Shown: positions 1-7,713, counted from the first letter of the stretch. The stretch is DNA of 12,020 nt from an uncultured Clostridia bacterium (GCA_934500865.1 CAKSUD010000053.1:1-12020); one strand, 5' to 3'. Translations and numbers: made by a program. The notes: generated by a model from the sequence alone, not told the origin.

Positions 1-1055
1 ATGAGAAGTCCTCTAAGGCCCGCCAAAATCGCTTCAGCATTTGGTGTTACCTGCAATTGTCCATTAGGAAACTTCTCGCTATAATTTTCTGTTGGAGTTA
101 CATCAATTTTTGCTCCGGTTCTTTTTACGCCATCTACAATAAGATTTATCATTCTTGTTCTTTGTTCTTCTGGTTTTAATTTTATAAAATCCTTTATTTG
201 ACCAATATACGCGTCAATTTCTTCTTCCTTTACTTCATCTAATATTCTTAATATTTTTTCCTTATTTCCCGCTCCCGGATTGTCTTTTAATTTTTTTAAC
301 TCTTCTACATATCTTCCGCCACGTCTAATTGCTCTTTCTATCATATTATCTAAATCGGATTCGTTATTTTTATAATCACCAAATACCCTTTTTGCAATAG
401 TTTTCCTTACTTCCTCATTATTATCCAAAACTCTTTTTAACGACTCATCTGATAAATCAAAAGCACCTGCTTTTAACATATCTTGCGTATCTGATATAGA
501 GCTTGCTATTTTATCAGCTCTCATTATACATTCGGCCTCGAAACTTTCACACTTTACTGCACCTTTAGAATTACTTCCTGAAGAATGTGATTCTATGCCA
601 TTTAATAGATAGTCCGGAATTTCAACACCCGCTCTTGCACAAGTAATTTTCAATATTTTTTTACCATGTTTAGAATGATCAAAAAAGCTTCTAACATTTA
701 ACTCATCATTTTCTTCAAATTCTTCTGGTGAATTTAAAAATCTAGCTAACCCCGTTTCCCCATTATGTGCTAAAGTAGTATGTCCAAAATCATGTGCTAT
801 TCCTATTCTTCTAGCTTTTTCAGCATCGCCACCTAGTATTCTAGCTAAATTTGCTCCGATTTCAGCAACCTGTTCAGAATGTCTTCCACGTGTCATAAAA
901 ATACTGCCGTTTCCTTTTGAAACATACACCATAGACATTCCGCCCTTAAGTATAACCTGGCGCTTTAATATCGTATCTAGCATTTCTAATTTTTCAAGCT
1001 TTAACCTATGTTGTTTCTCAAGATGTTTGTATTTTTTAATATCGACAATAGCCAT
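1..1055 (-). CDS. dGTPase-like HD-domain phosphohydrolase (C-terminal part outside window)
   Basis: The gene enters from the left edge; 351 codons are visible and no stop is reached. The start ATG at 1053-1055 follows a GGGAGGAA ribosome site. An HD metal-binding domain is clear: RGRHSEQVAEIG carries His59, AHDFGH gives His88, Asp89 and His92, and RADKIA supplies a later Asp. This arrangement is the one seen in dGTP triphosphohydrolases, which release triphosphate from dGTP or other dNTPs. The N-terminus is unlike canonical dGTPases: the usual R-D-RI-S-FRRL-KTQ stretch before the first His is replaced by a short segment. It is the last visible gene of the parA-parB-DUF4446 run, 19 bases after the DUF4446 stop, and is probably cotranscribed. 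The HD fold is secure, the substrate is inferred. Another HD nucleotide hydrolase is the main alternative. Confidence 0.8.
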   Translation of the reverse strand, partial: MAIVDIKKYKHLEKQHRLKLEKLEMLDTILKRQVILKGGMSMVYVSKGNGSIFMTRGRHSEQVAEIGANLARILGGDAEKARRIGIAHDFGHTTLAHNGETGLARFLNSPEEFEENDELNVRSFFDHSKHGKKILKITCARAGVEIPDYLLNGIESHSSGSNSKGAVKCESFEAECIMRADKIASSISDTQDMLKAGAFDLSDESLKRVLDNNEEVRKTIAKRVFGDYKNNESDLDNMIERAIRRGGRYVEELKKLKDNPGAGNKEKILRILDEVKEEEIDAYIGQIKDFIKLKPEEQRTRMINLIVDGVKRTGAKIDVTPTENYSEKFPNGQLQVTPNAEAILAGLRGLL

Positions 1056-1074
1056 GTCATTTCCTCCCAATCAA

Positions 1075-1596
1075 CTAATATCTAGCATTACTGCTACTCT
1101 TTGCTATATCTATTGCTTGTATTTCTTCAGCACTAAGATTATACTTTGTTTCTCCTTTTACTAAAGGCTTTGCGAATATTGAAGAGCTTTCTCTTGAATA
1201 TAAACCATTTACCACAACACCATTATCATCTGAATCCATTAGGGCTAAGGTAAAACTTAAATCACTTCCTGTATCACCATATGCATTATATCGAACAATT
1301 CCAACTTTTTGTACACACTTTTTTAAATTGTTCTCTAAACGTATTATTTCCTCTTCATGATTCTTGGATTTTTTCATCATTTCATCAACAATTTTTAAGT
1401 ACTCGGAAAGAATTTTTTCTACATTTTCACCATTTCCAAGTTTACTCATAAAATCTAAATACCGAGCATTTAAATTTTTATATGATTTTCCAACCACTAA
1501 AGTACATATCAAAAACATTATCATCAATAATGTATTTATTATTAAGAGTGAAAATATAAATGCCGGATTTTGAATTATTTCCTCAAAAAAACTCAT
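1075..1596 (-). CDS. DUF4446 family membrane-anchored protein
   Basis: A 173-residue protein of unknown function. It has one N-terminal membrane segment at about residues 13-35, a charged, probably coiled-coil stretch at about 56-95, and then the conserved block that marks DUF4446 (VGIVRYNAYGDTGSDLSF, residues 98-115, followed by LALMD and FAKPLVKGE). The C-terminal domain should face the cytoplasm. Start ATG is preceded by TAGGAGGAAAT. The gene lies 19 bases after parB and 19 bases before the dGTPase-like gene, so the three are probably one transcript. In Clostridia this family is commonly found next to parB, which suggests, but does not show, a link to chromosome segregation or the cell envelope. 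Confidence 0.85.
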   Translation of the reverse strand: MSFFEEIIQNPAFIFSLLIINTLLMIMFLICTLVVGKSYKNLNARYLDFMSKLGNGENVEKILSEYLKIVDEMMKKSKNHEEEIIRLENNLKKCVQKVGIVRYNAYGDTGSDLSFTLALMDSDDNGVVVNGLYSRESSSIFAKPLVKGETKYNLSAEEIQAIDIAKSSSNARY

Positions 1597-1615
1597 TAAT
1601 TATTTCCTCCTAAAA

Positions 1616-2488
1616 TTAATAATCCTTTTCCATTCCTATAATATCCATAATTCTATCCAAATCACTATTAGACATATATTCTATAACTATTTTTCCTTTT
1701 TCGTTAGACTTAGATATTATCTTTACCTTTGTGCCTAGATATCCTTTCATACTGTCTTCTAGTGTCTTTGTAAAGATATCTTCAACTTTATCAGAATTTT
1801 TACCTTTTTTACGTCTTCTCATTAACATTTCCACATCACGCACAGTCATTCCGCGTTTTTCAATAAGTAATGCCATTTCATACTGTTTCTCATTAGAAGT
1901 AATAGGTAAAATTGCTCTTGCGTGTGCTTCTGAAATTCTATTTTCATTTAACATTTCTTGAACTCTAGGGTCTAGATTTAATAATCTTACCACATTTGCT
2001 ACAGCTGACCTACTCTTACCTACGACTTTGGAAACTTCTTCTTGAGTCATGTTGTATTCTGTCATTAAAACTTGAAAAGCATTTGCTTCTTCTAAAACAT
2101 TTAAATCTTGTCTTTGTATATTTTCAATCAATGCTAATTCTAATATTTTTGAATCTGTCATATCGTTTCTAATTATAACAGGTACTGTCTTCAGTCCAGC
2201 CACTCTAGCAGCTCTCCATCTTCTTTCACCAGCTATAATTTTATATGTATCTCCCGCTTTTGAAACAACAATAGGCTGCATTATTCCATTTTCTTTAATA
2301 GACTCAGCTAAACTATCTATTTTTTCTTGGTCAAACATTTTTCTTGGTTGCTTTGTATTAGGTTCTATTTCTGTTATTTTTAATTCTGTTATTCCTGCGG
2401 AAACGTTTTTACCTTCTATATTTTCTATTTTTTCTTCTATTTCCTCACCAAAAAGTGCATCTAATCCTTTTCCTAAGCTCTTTTTCAT
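1616..2488 (-). CDS. parB: Chromosome partitioning protein ParB (Spo0J type)
   Basis: A 290-residue CTP-dependent DNA clamp that loads at parS sites and slides along flanking DNA, recruiting condensin and stimulating ParA. The N-terminus has the typical SLGKGLDALFGEE leader, where ParA-stimulating residues lie in the family. The CTP-binding domain shows ENGIMQPIVV (67-75) and GERRWRAA (87-94), followed by ENIQRQDLNVLEEA (122-135). A helix-turn-helix for parS recognition spans about 148-170, and a dimerisation domain fills the last 50 or so residues. Length is normal for the family. The ATG follows GAGGGGGAT. A perfect parS lies 16 bases upstream of the start, so ParB probably binds next to its own gene. 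ParA and ParB are separated only by that site. Confidence 0.97.
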   Translation of the reverse strand: MKKSLGKGLDALFGEEIEEKIENIEGKNVSAGITELKITEIEPNTKQPRKMFDQEKIDSLAESIKENGIMQPIVVSKAGDTYKIIAGERRWRAARVAGLKTVPVIIRNDMTDSKILELALIENIQRQDLNVLEEANAFQVLMTEYNMTQEEVSKVVGKSRSAVANVVRLLNLDPRVQEMLNENRISEAHARAILPITSNEKQYEMALLIEKRGMTVRDVEMLMRRRKKGKNSDKVEDIFTKTLEDSMKGYLGTKVKIISKSNEKGKIVIEYMSNSDLDRIMDIIGMEKDY

Positions 2489-2503
2489 TTTTATCCCCCT
2501 CGG

Positions 2504-2519
2504 TGTTTCACGTGAAACA
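2504..2519. promoter_or_regulatory. parS site, perfect, between parA and parB
   Basis: The palindrome TGTTTCACGTGAAACA matches the Bacillus-type ParB-binding site exactly. It sits between the parA stop (2522-2524) and the ribosome site of parB, where bound ParB could also influence parB expression. The effect on expression is inferred. Confidence 0.97.
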
Positions 2520-2521
2520 TT

Positions 2522-3301
2522 TTATTTTTTATCTTTAATTGTATTTGCTTTTAGTACTAATCTGGCTAAGTCATTATAACTCTTAGTCCCTATGGAATTC
2601 TTATCATAAACAACAATTGGTAAGCCATGACTTGGTGCTTCACTTAACCTTACATTTCTAGGAATCATTACAGGATAAACTTTATCCTTAAAATGCTTTT
2701 TGACTTCTTCAGCCACTTCTTTTGAAAGTTTTCTTCTAGACTCATACATTGTTAACACAATCCCCTCAATTTCGAGTTCCGGATTTATTTTTTTCTTTAT
2801 TAAATTTATTGTGTTAATAAGTTGACCTAATCCTTCTAGTGCATAGAATTCGCATTGAATAGGTATCAATACCGAATCAGCTGCTGACAATGAATTTAAT
2901 GTAATCAGTCCTAATGAAGGAGGACAATCTATTATTATATAATCATACAAATCTTTTACTTCCTCTAATGCCGTTTTTAATACAAATTCTCTTGCCATAA
3001 CACTAACCAGTTCTATTTCTGCTCCAGCAAGTTCAATACTAGACGGCAATACATTTAGTTTTTTTATCTTTGTTTCTTGTATACAATCTTTTATTGATTC
3101 TCCGTCTATCATAACAGAATAAACATTTTTATTGTCTTTTGATTTGTCAATTCCAAGACCACTAGTAGCATTTCCTTGTGGGTCAGTGTCAACAAGTAAT
3201 ACTTTTTTTCCTTTAACAGCTAGTGCCGCACTTAAGTTTATCGCAGTTGTAGTTTTGCCAACTCCGCCCTTTTGATTTGTAATTGCTATAATTTTTCCCA
3301 T
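2522..3301 (-). CDS. parA: Chromosome partitioning ATPase ParA (Soj type)
   Basis: A 259-residue P-loop ATPase that dimerises on ATP, binds DNA non-specifically and works with ParB-parS to move and organise replication origins; Soj homologues also regulate DnaA. The deviant Walker A motif KGGVGKTT is at residues 11-18, the VDTDPQGN motif around Asp40, and a Walker B-like DYIIIDCPPSLGLIT follows. Length fits the short chromosomal Soj group with no N-terminal helix-turn-helix. I chose the ATG at 3299-3301 because AAGGGAGA lies 7 bases upstream, and because the family begins MxKIIAITNQKGG. The frame can be extended to a GTG at 3320-3322, but that extension would contain the ribosome site. Confidence 0.97.
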   Translation of the reverse strand: MGKIIAITNQKGGVGKTTTAINLSAALAVKGKKVLLVDTDPQGNATSGLGIDKSKDNKNVYSVMIDGESIKDCIQETKIKKLNVLPSSIELAGAEIELVSVMAREFVLKTALEEVKDLYDYIIIDCPPSLGLITLNSLSAADSVLIPIQCEFYALEGLGQLINTINLIKKKINPELEIEGIVLTMYESRRKLSKEVAEEVKKHFKDKVYPVMIPRNVRLSEAPSHGLPIVVYDKNSIGTKSYNDLARLVLKANTIKDKK

Positions 3302-3338
3302 AGAAGTATCTCCCTTCATCACGTATATCTTCTTTCAT

Positions 3339-3347
3339 ATTTTAACA
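3339..3347 (-). promoter_or_regulatory. Possible extended -10 promoter for parA-parB
   Basis: On the minus strand this reads TGTTAAAAT, an extended -10 (TGn plus a hexamer matching TATAAT at 5 of 6). The matching -35 position is poor (TTCCTT). A start near 3332 would leave a leader of about 30 bases. It lies 37 bases downstream of the parS at 3384, close enough for ParB to affect it. Confidence 0.4.
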
Positions 3348-3383
3348 CAATTTTCTCAAAAAAGGAAGAAGAATGCAAAAAAA

Positions 3384-3399
3384 TGTTTCACGTGAAACA
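3384..3399. promoter_or_regulatory. parS site, perfect, upstream of parA
   Basis: An exact TGTTTCACGTGAAACA. A-tracts and T-tracts on the two sides extend the dyad to a 26-base perfect palindrome at 3379-3404. On the minus strand it is followed by a run of seven T, so it also resembles an intrinsic terminator, although its sequence is fully explained as a ParB site. Confidence 0.97.
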
Positions 3400-3427
3400 T
3401 TTTTATATTATTGGGTTTCATTATAAA

Positions 3428-3644
3428 ATATAAAGCACCCTGTGTAAATAAATAGAGCGACTTTGCGGAGTTTTAGTCCGGTTCTCCAAATTTGCCGTAG
3501 GCAAGACCGTCAAAATTTCGCGGATGAAATTTTGAGCGAAAGTCGACAAGGATGTCGACTTTGAGCGACGGTCGGTAATTTGGTTAGAACCTTGTAAAAC
3601 GCAGTCTATCGGAGCGACATTTATTTACACAGGGCGCTTTATAT
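3428..3644. repeat. Structured element with 26-bp terminal inverted repeats (MITE-like or structured RNA)
   Basis: This fills most of the gap between parA and rsmG and has no credible open frame. The ends, 3428-3453 and 3619-3644, are inverted copies with one mismatch in 26 (A3437 against C3635), which becomes a G-U pair in a minus-strand RNA. Nested inside are: 3480-3485 with 3586-3591, 3486-3492 with 3577-3583, GACCGTC at 3505-3511 with GACGGTC at 3567-3573, then two hairpins, 3511-3518 with 3527-3534, and 3539-3547 with 3554-3562 (9 perfect pairs, 6-base loop). GAGCGA occurs four times in direct orientation (3455, 3534, 3563, 3612). I see no target-site duplication. It could be a small non-autonomous mobile element, a non-coding RNA, or an elaborate terminator or attenuator after rsmG. 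I do not recognise a known RNA family. Confidence 0.7.
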
Positions 3645-3656
3645 GTTTTTTCAAAC

Positions 3657-4349
3657 TCACTTTATTTTTCTTCTTGGGAATTGTTTTGGTATCTTACTTA
3701 TTTTATCTATAATAATTATTGTGTGCTTTATATCTGATTCAGGCAAAATAATTTCTTCTACTTTAGATATCTTTCCACCAAGATTTCCAATATGAGCCTT
3801 TGCCTCATTTATTTCTTCTTCATAATCTGAGCCTTTCATACATACAAACTTACCCCCAACTTTTACAAATGGCAAACAATATTCAGATAAAACTTTTAAG
3901 TTGGCAACTGCTCTTGCAGTAGCTATATCATATTTTTCTCTGTATTTTTCATCTTTACTAAGTTCTTCGGCTCTGCCATGTATAGTTTCAACATCTGTTA
4001 ATTGTAGTTTATCTATGACATCATTTAAATACACAATTCTTTTATTTAAGGAATCCAACAAAGTAAGTTTTGTTTCACGTGAAACAATTTTTATCGGTAT
4101 GCCGGGGAAACCAGCTCCTGTGCCAACGTCTATAACTTTGCTTTTGTCATCTATATACTTTAGGCAAGTCAAAGAATCAATAAAATGTTTTGTTATAATA
4201 TCATTTTCTTCTGTAATTGCAGTTAGGTTTATTTTTTCATTCCACTCTAGTAATAGTTCTTGATATTTTTCGAATTGTTTCACGTGAAACATATCTAATT
4301 CAACATTTATTTTTTTTGCATCTTCAACCAACTTTTTAGAATTATTCAT
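3657..4349 (-). CDS. rsmG: 16S rRNA (guanine-527-N7) methyltransferase RsmG (GidB)
   Basis: A 230-residue SAM-dependent methyltransferase that adds the N7 methyl group to G527 of 16S rRNA in the small subunit. Visible family features are the LLLEWNEKINLTAIT block (32-46), the SAM-binding loop DVGTGAGFPGIP (74-85), LLDSLNKRIVYL after it, and ATARAV-LKVLSEYCLPF with GGKF-MKG further on. The ATG follows GGAGGAAAT. It starts 13 bases after mnmG stops, in the classical mnmE-mnmG-rsmG order. Two perfect parS sites lie inside it and are translated in two different frames, as residues FHVKQ (21-25) and VSRET (89-93). Its stop is followed 12 bases later by the inverted-repeat element. Confidence 0.97.
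   Translation of the reverse strand: MNNSKKLVEDAKKINVELDMFHVKQFEKYQELLLEWNEKINLTAITEENDIITKHFIDSLTCLKYIDDKSKVIDVGTGAGFPGIPIKIVSRETKLTLLDSLNKRIVYLNDVIDKLQLTDVETIHGRAEELSKDEKYREKYDIATARAVANLKVLSEYCLPFVKVGGKFVCMKGSDYEEEINEAKAHIGNLGGKISKVEEIILPESDIKHTIIIIDKISKIPKQFPRRKIK
4071..4086. promoter_or_regulatory. parS site, perfect, inside rsmG
   Basis: An exact TGTTTCACGTGAAACA within the coding sequence, read as Val-Ser-Arg-Glu-Thr at residues 89-93 of RsmG, just after the SAM-binding loop. Here the site is accommodated in a variable part of the protein. Confidence 0.96.
4276..4291. promoter_or_regulatory. parS site, perfect, inside rsmG near its start
   Basis: An exact TGTTTCACGTGAAACA at codons 20-25 of rsmG, read in another frame as Met-Phe-His-Val-Lys-Gln. 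It begins 205 bases from the other rsmG site. Confidence 0.96.
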
Positions 4350-4362
4350 TCTATTTCCTCCG

Positions 4363-6237
4363 TTACTTTTTATTTTTCATTGCTAACCAAACTAATAATA
4401 CAGAAATATCCGCAGGAGACACACCTGATATTCTAGACGCTTGTCCTATTGATTCGGGCCTTTGCTTATTTAGCTTTTGTCTTGCTTCTAATGCAAGGCC
4501 GCTTATTTCGTTATAATCTATTTCTTTCGGCAATAATTTTTTTTCAAGTTTTTTGAACTGTCCAATCTGTATCATCTGTCTATTTATATATCCTTCATAC
4601 TTAATTTGAACTTCTACTTGCTCTTTCTCTGCTCTTGTAAGTTCAGGTCTATCTTTGTCAATTTTGCTTAAATCTTCATATGTAATTTCAGTTCTTTTAA
4701 GTAGTTCATCTAAGTGAACACCTGTCGTAATTCTGCTTGTTCCTTTTGATTCTAACAATTCATTTACTTCTTCAGTAGGAGAAATAACAGTTTCTTTTAC
4801 TCTCTTTATTTCTTTTTCAACATTTTCATGTTTCTTTAAGAATTTATTATACCTATCATCAGAAATTAATCCTATCTTATGTCCGATAGGTGTTAATCTT
4901 GTATCAGCATTATCTTGTCTTAAAATTAGTCTGTACTCTGCTCTTGAAGTCATCATTCTATATGGTTCATTTGTACCTTTAGTAACCAAATCATCAATTA
5001 GGACACCTATATACGCTTCCGAACGGTCTAATATAACCGGGTCTAATCCTTTTACCTCCTGTGCTGCATTTATTCCTGCGATTATACCTTGAGCTGCTGC
5101 TTCTTCATATCCAGAACTTCCATTTATTTGACCTGCAAAAAACATTCCTTCTATATTTTTATGTTCTAGCGAACGTTTTAATTGAGTAGGATTTATACAA
5201 TCATACTCGATTGCATATGCTGGTCGCATTATTTTCGCGTTTTCAAGTCCTTTTATGCTGTGATATACTTCGTATTGAACATCTTCCGGTAAACTTGATG
5301 ACATTCCTTGAACATACATTTCGTCTGTATTTTCTCCCATAGGTTCAATAAAAATTTGATGTCTTTCTTTATCTGAGAAACGTACAACCTTATCTTCTAT
5401 TGATGGGCAATATCTTGGACCAATACCTTTTATATTTCCAGAGTATAATGGTGAACGGTGTATATTAGATTTTATAATGTCATGCGTTTTTTCGTTTGTG
5501 TATGTTAGATAACAAGGTATTTGTTCGCGATCCAATTTTTCATTTTCAAATGAAAATGGTATTATTTCTTTATCGCCTTCTTGAATTTCCATTTCTTCAA
5601 AGTTAATACTTCTAGCATTTATTCTAGCCGGTGTTCCGGTCTTAAACCTCATTAGTTCGATTCCGTTATCTATAAGAGATTTAGATAAGTATTGCGCCGG
5701 AAACATTCCATCAGGTCCGCCTTCGTAATTAACATCTCCTAAAAATATTCGTCCCTTTAAATATGTACCGGTAGCAAGTACAACTGCTTTTACATGATAA
5801 ATTCCACCTCTTGCAGTTTTTACAGCCACTACTTTTCCGTCTTTTATCTCTATATCGCTTATTTCAGCTTGGTTAATATCTAGATTTTCTTGAGCTTCTA
5901 ACGTATGTTTCATTTCAATTTGATATTTTCTTCTATCCGCTTGTGCTCTTAATGAAAATACTGCCGGACCTTTTGATGTATTTAACATTTTTGATTGAAT
6001 AAATGTTTTGTCAGTATTTTTTCCCATTTCTCCACCTAGAGCATCTATTTCTCTTACTAAATGTCCTTTAGATGTTCCGCCTATACTCGGATTACATGGC
6101 ATATTGGCTATACTGTCTAAATTTATTGAAAATATAATTGTCTTACATCCTAATCTCGCTGATGCTAAAGCTGCTTCACATCCAGCATGACCCGCACCTA
6201 TTACTGCAACATCATAATCATCTATAAAAAATTCCAT
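4363..6237 (-). CDS. mnmG: tRNA uridine-5-carboxymethylaminomethyl modification enzyme MnmG (GidA)
   Basis: A 624-residue FAD- and folate-dependent enzyme that, in complex with MnmE, builds the aminomethyl-type modification at C5 of wobble uridine 34 in tRNAs reading split codon boxes. The FAD fold is marked by VIGAGHAGCEAA (GxGxxG at 14-19). Also present are PCNPSIGG with Cys48, KTGTPAR at about 199-204, PCYLTYTN with Cys242, and GQINGSSGYEEAAAQG (369-384). The two cysteines match the conserved pair of the family. The C-terminal MnmE- and tRNA-binding region ends with ISGVSPADISVLLVWL. Length is full. ATG follows GGAGATGATAAT. It begins 18 bases after mnmE ends and is almost certainly cotranscribed with it. 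Confidence 0.98.
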   Translation of the reverse strand: MEFFIDDYDVAVIGAGHAGCEAALASARLGCKTIIFSINLDSIANMPCNPSIGGTSKGHLVREIDALGGEMGKNTDKTFIQSKMLNTSKGPAVFSLRAQADRRKYQIEMKHTLEAQENLDINQAEISDIEIKDGKVVAVKTARGGIYHVKAVVLATGTYLKGRIFLGDVNYEGGPDGMFPAQYLSKSLIDNGIELMRFKTGTPARINARSINFEEMEIQEGDKEIIPFSFENEKLDREQIPCYLTYTNEKTHDIIKSNIHRSPLYSGNIKGIGPRYCPSIEDKVVRFSDKERHQIFIEPMGENTDEMYVQGMSSSLPEDVQYEVYHSIKGLENAKIMRPAYAIEYDCINPTQLKRSLEHKNIEGMFFAGQINGSSGYEEAAAQGIIAGINAAQEVKGLDPVILDRSEAYIGVLIDDLVTKGTNEPYRMMTSRAEYRLILRQDNADTRLTPIGHKIGLISDDRYNKFLKKHENVEKEIKRVKETVISPTEEVNELLESKGTSRITTGVHLDELLKRTEITYEDLSKIDKDRPELTRAEKEQVEVQIKYEGYINRQMIQIGQFKKLEKKLLPKEIDYNEISGLALEARQKLNKQRPESIGQASRISGVSPADISVLLVWLAMKNKK

Positions 6238-6255
6238 ATTATCATCTCCACAAAA

Positions 6256-7626
6256 TTACTTACCTAAGCAAAAGCGTGAGAAAATGCCGTTTATTGTCTC
6301 CTCGCTCACATTTTGCCCTGTAATCTCTCCTAAGTTATCTAGCAATGATTTTATATCAATAGACACCATATCGACTGGCAAATCGCATTTTAGAGCTTCG
6401 AGCGCATTTTTCGCACTATTACTAGCCTCCAATATCAAGTTTTTATGCCTCATATTAGATATTATTACATTTTCTCCCGTATCCATATCGTTGTTTTTCC
6501 AAAGTCGTTCTATTTCATCTTCAATTTCATCTATTCCAATTTTTGACTTCGCTGAAATATTAAACACTTTTTTATCTCCAAAAATTTCTGATATGTTCCA
6601 TTTTTCATCTAAATCAATTTTGTTTACCAGAATTATAGATTTCTTATTTTTTATAAGATTAATTATTTCAAAATCTTCTTCTGTTAACTCTCTTGAGACA
6701 TCAAAAACAGCAATTATCATATCGGCATCATTAACTTCTTTTTTGGCCTTATTTACACCAATTTCTTCAATAATATCCTCTGTCTTTCGTATTCCGGCAG
6801 TATCTATTATTCTAAGTGGTATTCCTTTTATATTTACAAATTCCTCTATCGTATCACGAGTTGTACCAGGAATATCAGTTACTATAGCTCTTTCTTCTCT
6901 TAAAAGTACATTCATTAAAGAAGATTTTCCAACGTTAGGCTTACCTAAGATCGCTGTTCTTACACCTTCTTTTAGCACTCTTCCTTCATCAAAAGAATTA
7001 TATAATTTATCTAACTTTTCCTTCGTGTTTGTCAAAACATCTCTCAATGTTTCACGTGTAACATCTTCTATCTCATGCTCAGGATAATCGATTCCGGCTT
7101 CTATTTGGATCAAAACATCATAAACATCTTTTTGAATTTCATTTATTTTTTCTGATAAAAATCCTGTTAACTGACTCATAGCTACACTTCTTGCTTTATC
7201 AGTTTTGGAAGTTATTATATCTATTATTGATTCGGCTTGTGCCAAATCTATTCTTCCATTTAAAAAAGCTCTTTTAGTAAACTCTCCTGGCTCAGCTATT
7301 CTTGCACCTGATTCTATAACTTTATCTAAAATTTTTCGCATTACTACAGTTCCACCATGACAATTTATTTCTACAGTATTTTCTGTTGTATAAGAATATG
7401 GTGCTTTAAAAAATGACACTAAAACTTCGTCGATTTTATTTTCTCCATCAACGATATATCCATATTTAATTACATTAGGCTTAGGATTTCTAACATCAAA
7501 AAAAGCATCCTTCGGGCGAAAAATATTTGCTACGACCGAAAATGCTTCCTCTCCGCTAATCCTTATAATTCCTATTCCTCCGACTCCCGGAGATGTAGCA
7601 ATTGCAGCGATTGTGGTTTTTTCCAT
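6256..7626 (-). CDS. mnmE: tRNA modification GTPase MnmE (TrmE)
   Basis: A 456-residue potassium-activated GTPase, partner of MnmG in wobble-uridine modification. The N-terminal formyl-tetrahydrofolate-binding domain carries ATSPGVGGIGIIRISG (10-25) and NCHGG (88-92). The GTPase domain sits within a helical domain: G1 GKPNVGKS (228-235), G2 TT (255-256), G3 DTAG (275-278), G4 NKID (335-338), G5 SAK (358-360). The end FCLGK (452-456) contains the conserved C-terminal cysteine; the family usually has FCIGK. Start ATG follows AAGAGGAGAAT. A terminator-like hairpin lies 28 bases upstream of the start, and I could not find a strong promoter after it, so expression may depend on read-through or on a promoter hidden in the structured gap. 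A near-parS is embedded at codons 188-193. Confidence 0.98.
   Translation of the reverse strand: MEKTTIAAIATSPGVGGIGIIRISGEEAFSVVANIFRPKDAFFDVRNPKPNVIKYGYIVDGENKIDEVLVSFFKAPYSYTTENTVEINCHGGTVVMRKILDKVIESGARIAEPGEFTKRAFLNGRIDLAQAESIIDIITSKTDKARSVAMSQLTGFLSEKINEIQKDVYDVLIQIEAGIDYPEHEIEDVTRETLRDVLTNTKEKLDKLYNSFDEGRVLKEGVRTAILGKPNVGKSSLMNVLLREERAIVTDIPGTTRDTIEEFVNIKGIPLRIIDTAGIRKTEDIIEEIGVNKAKKEVNDADMIIAVFDVSRELTEEDFEIINLIKNKKSIILVNKIDLDEKWNISEIFGDKKVFNISAKSKIGIDEIEDEIERLWKNNDMDTGENVIISNMRHKNLILEASNSAKNALEALKCDLPVDMVSIDIKSLLDNLGEITGQNVSEETINGIFSRFCLGK
7048..7063. promoter_or_regulatory. Near-perfect parS site inside mnmE
   Basis: TGTTTCACGTGTAACA differs from the parS consensus at one position (T for A at 7059), so the dyad is broken by one pair. 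It is read as Val-Thr-Arg-Glu-Thr, the same frame as one of the rsmG sites. ParB commonly tolerates single substitutions in parS, so weak binding is plausible. Confidence 0.7.
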
Positions 7627-7653
7627 TGTATTCTCCTCTTTTTCATAATATCT

Positions 7654-7678
7654 AAAAATGGGCGGATGTTATCCGCCC
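7654..7678 (-). terminator. Intrinsic terminator or attenuator before mnmE
   Basis: On the minus strand, GGGCGGAT pairs with ATCCGCCC (8 pairs, 3-base loop) and is followed by A and five T. It would end the rpmH-to-jag transcript about 267 bases after the jag stop. It could equally attenuate read-through into mnmE, whose start codon is 28 bases downstream. In the plus direction there is no T-run. Confidence 0.7.
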
Positions 7679-7713
7679 AAATGTATTAAACGGCAATATT
7701 TAAAACTACGCCT

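Noticed and set aside
3302..3322. Longer parA starts at 3319 (ATG) and 3322 (GTG)
   Set aside because: The extension contains the AAGGGAGA ribosome site of the ATG at 3301, and homologues begin at that later ATG.
3379..3404. Intrinsic terminator upstream of parA
   Set aside because: The stem is exactly the parS palindrome with flanking A and T tracts and has a weak AT-rich stem, so ParB binding explains it better.
3428..3644. Known structured RNA (RNase P RNA, tmRNA, 6S or SRP RNA)
   Set aside because: None of the conserved core sequences of these families that I can recall is visible; only the fold is striking.
6284..7087. 267-codon open frame on the plus strand across mnmE
   Set aside because: It is the complement of a well-conserved gene; its Ser/Phe/Ile-rich product is typical of an antisense shadow in AT-rich DNA, with no ribosome site or family resemblance.
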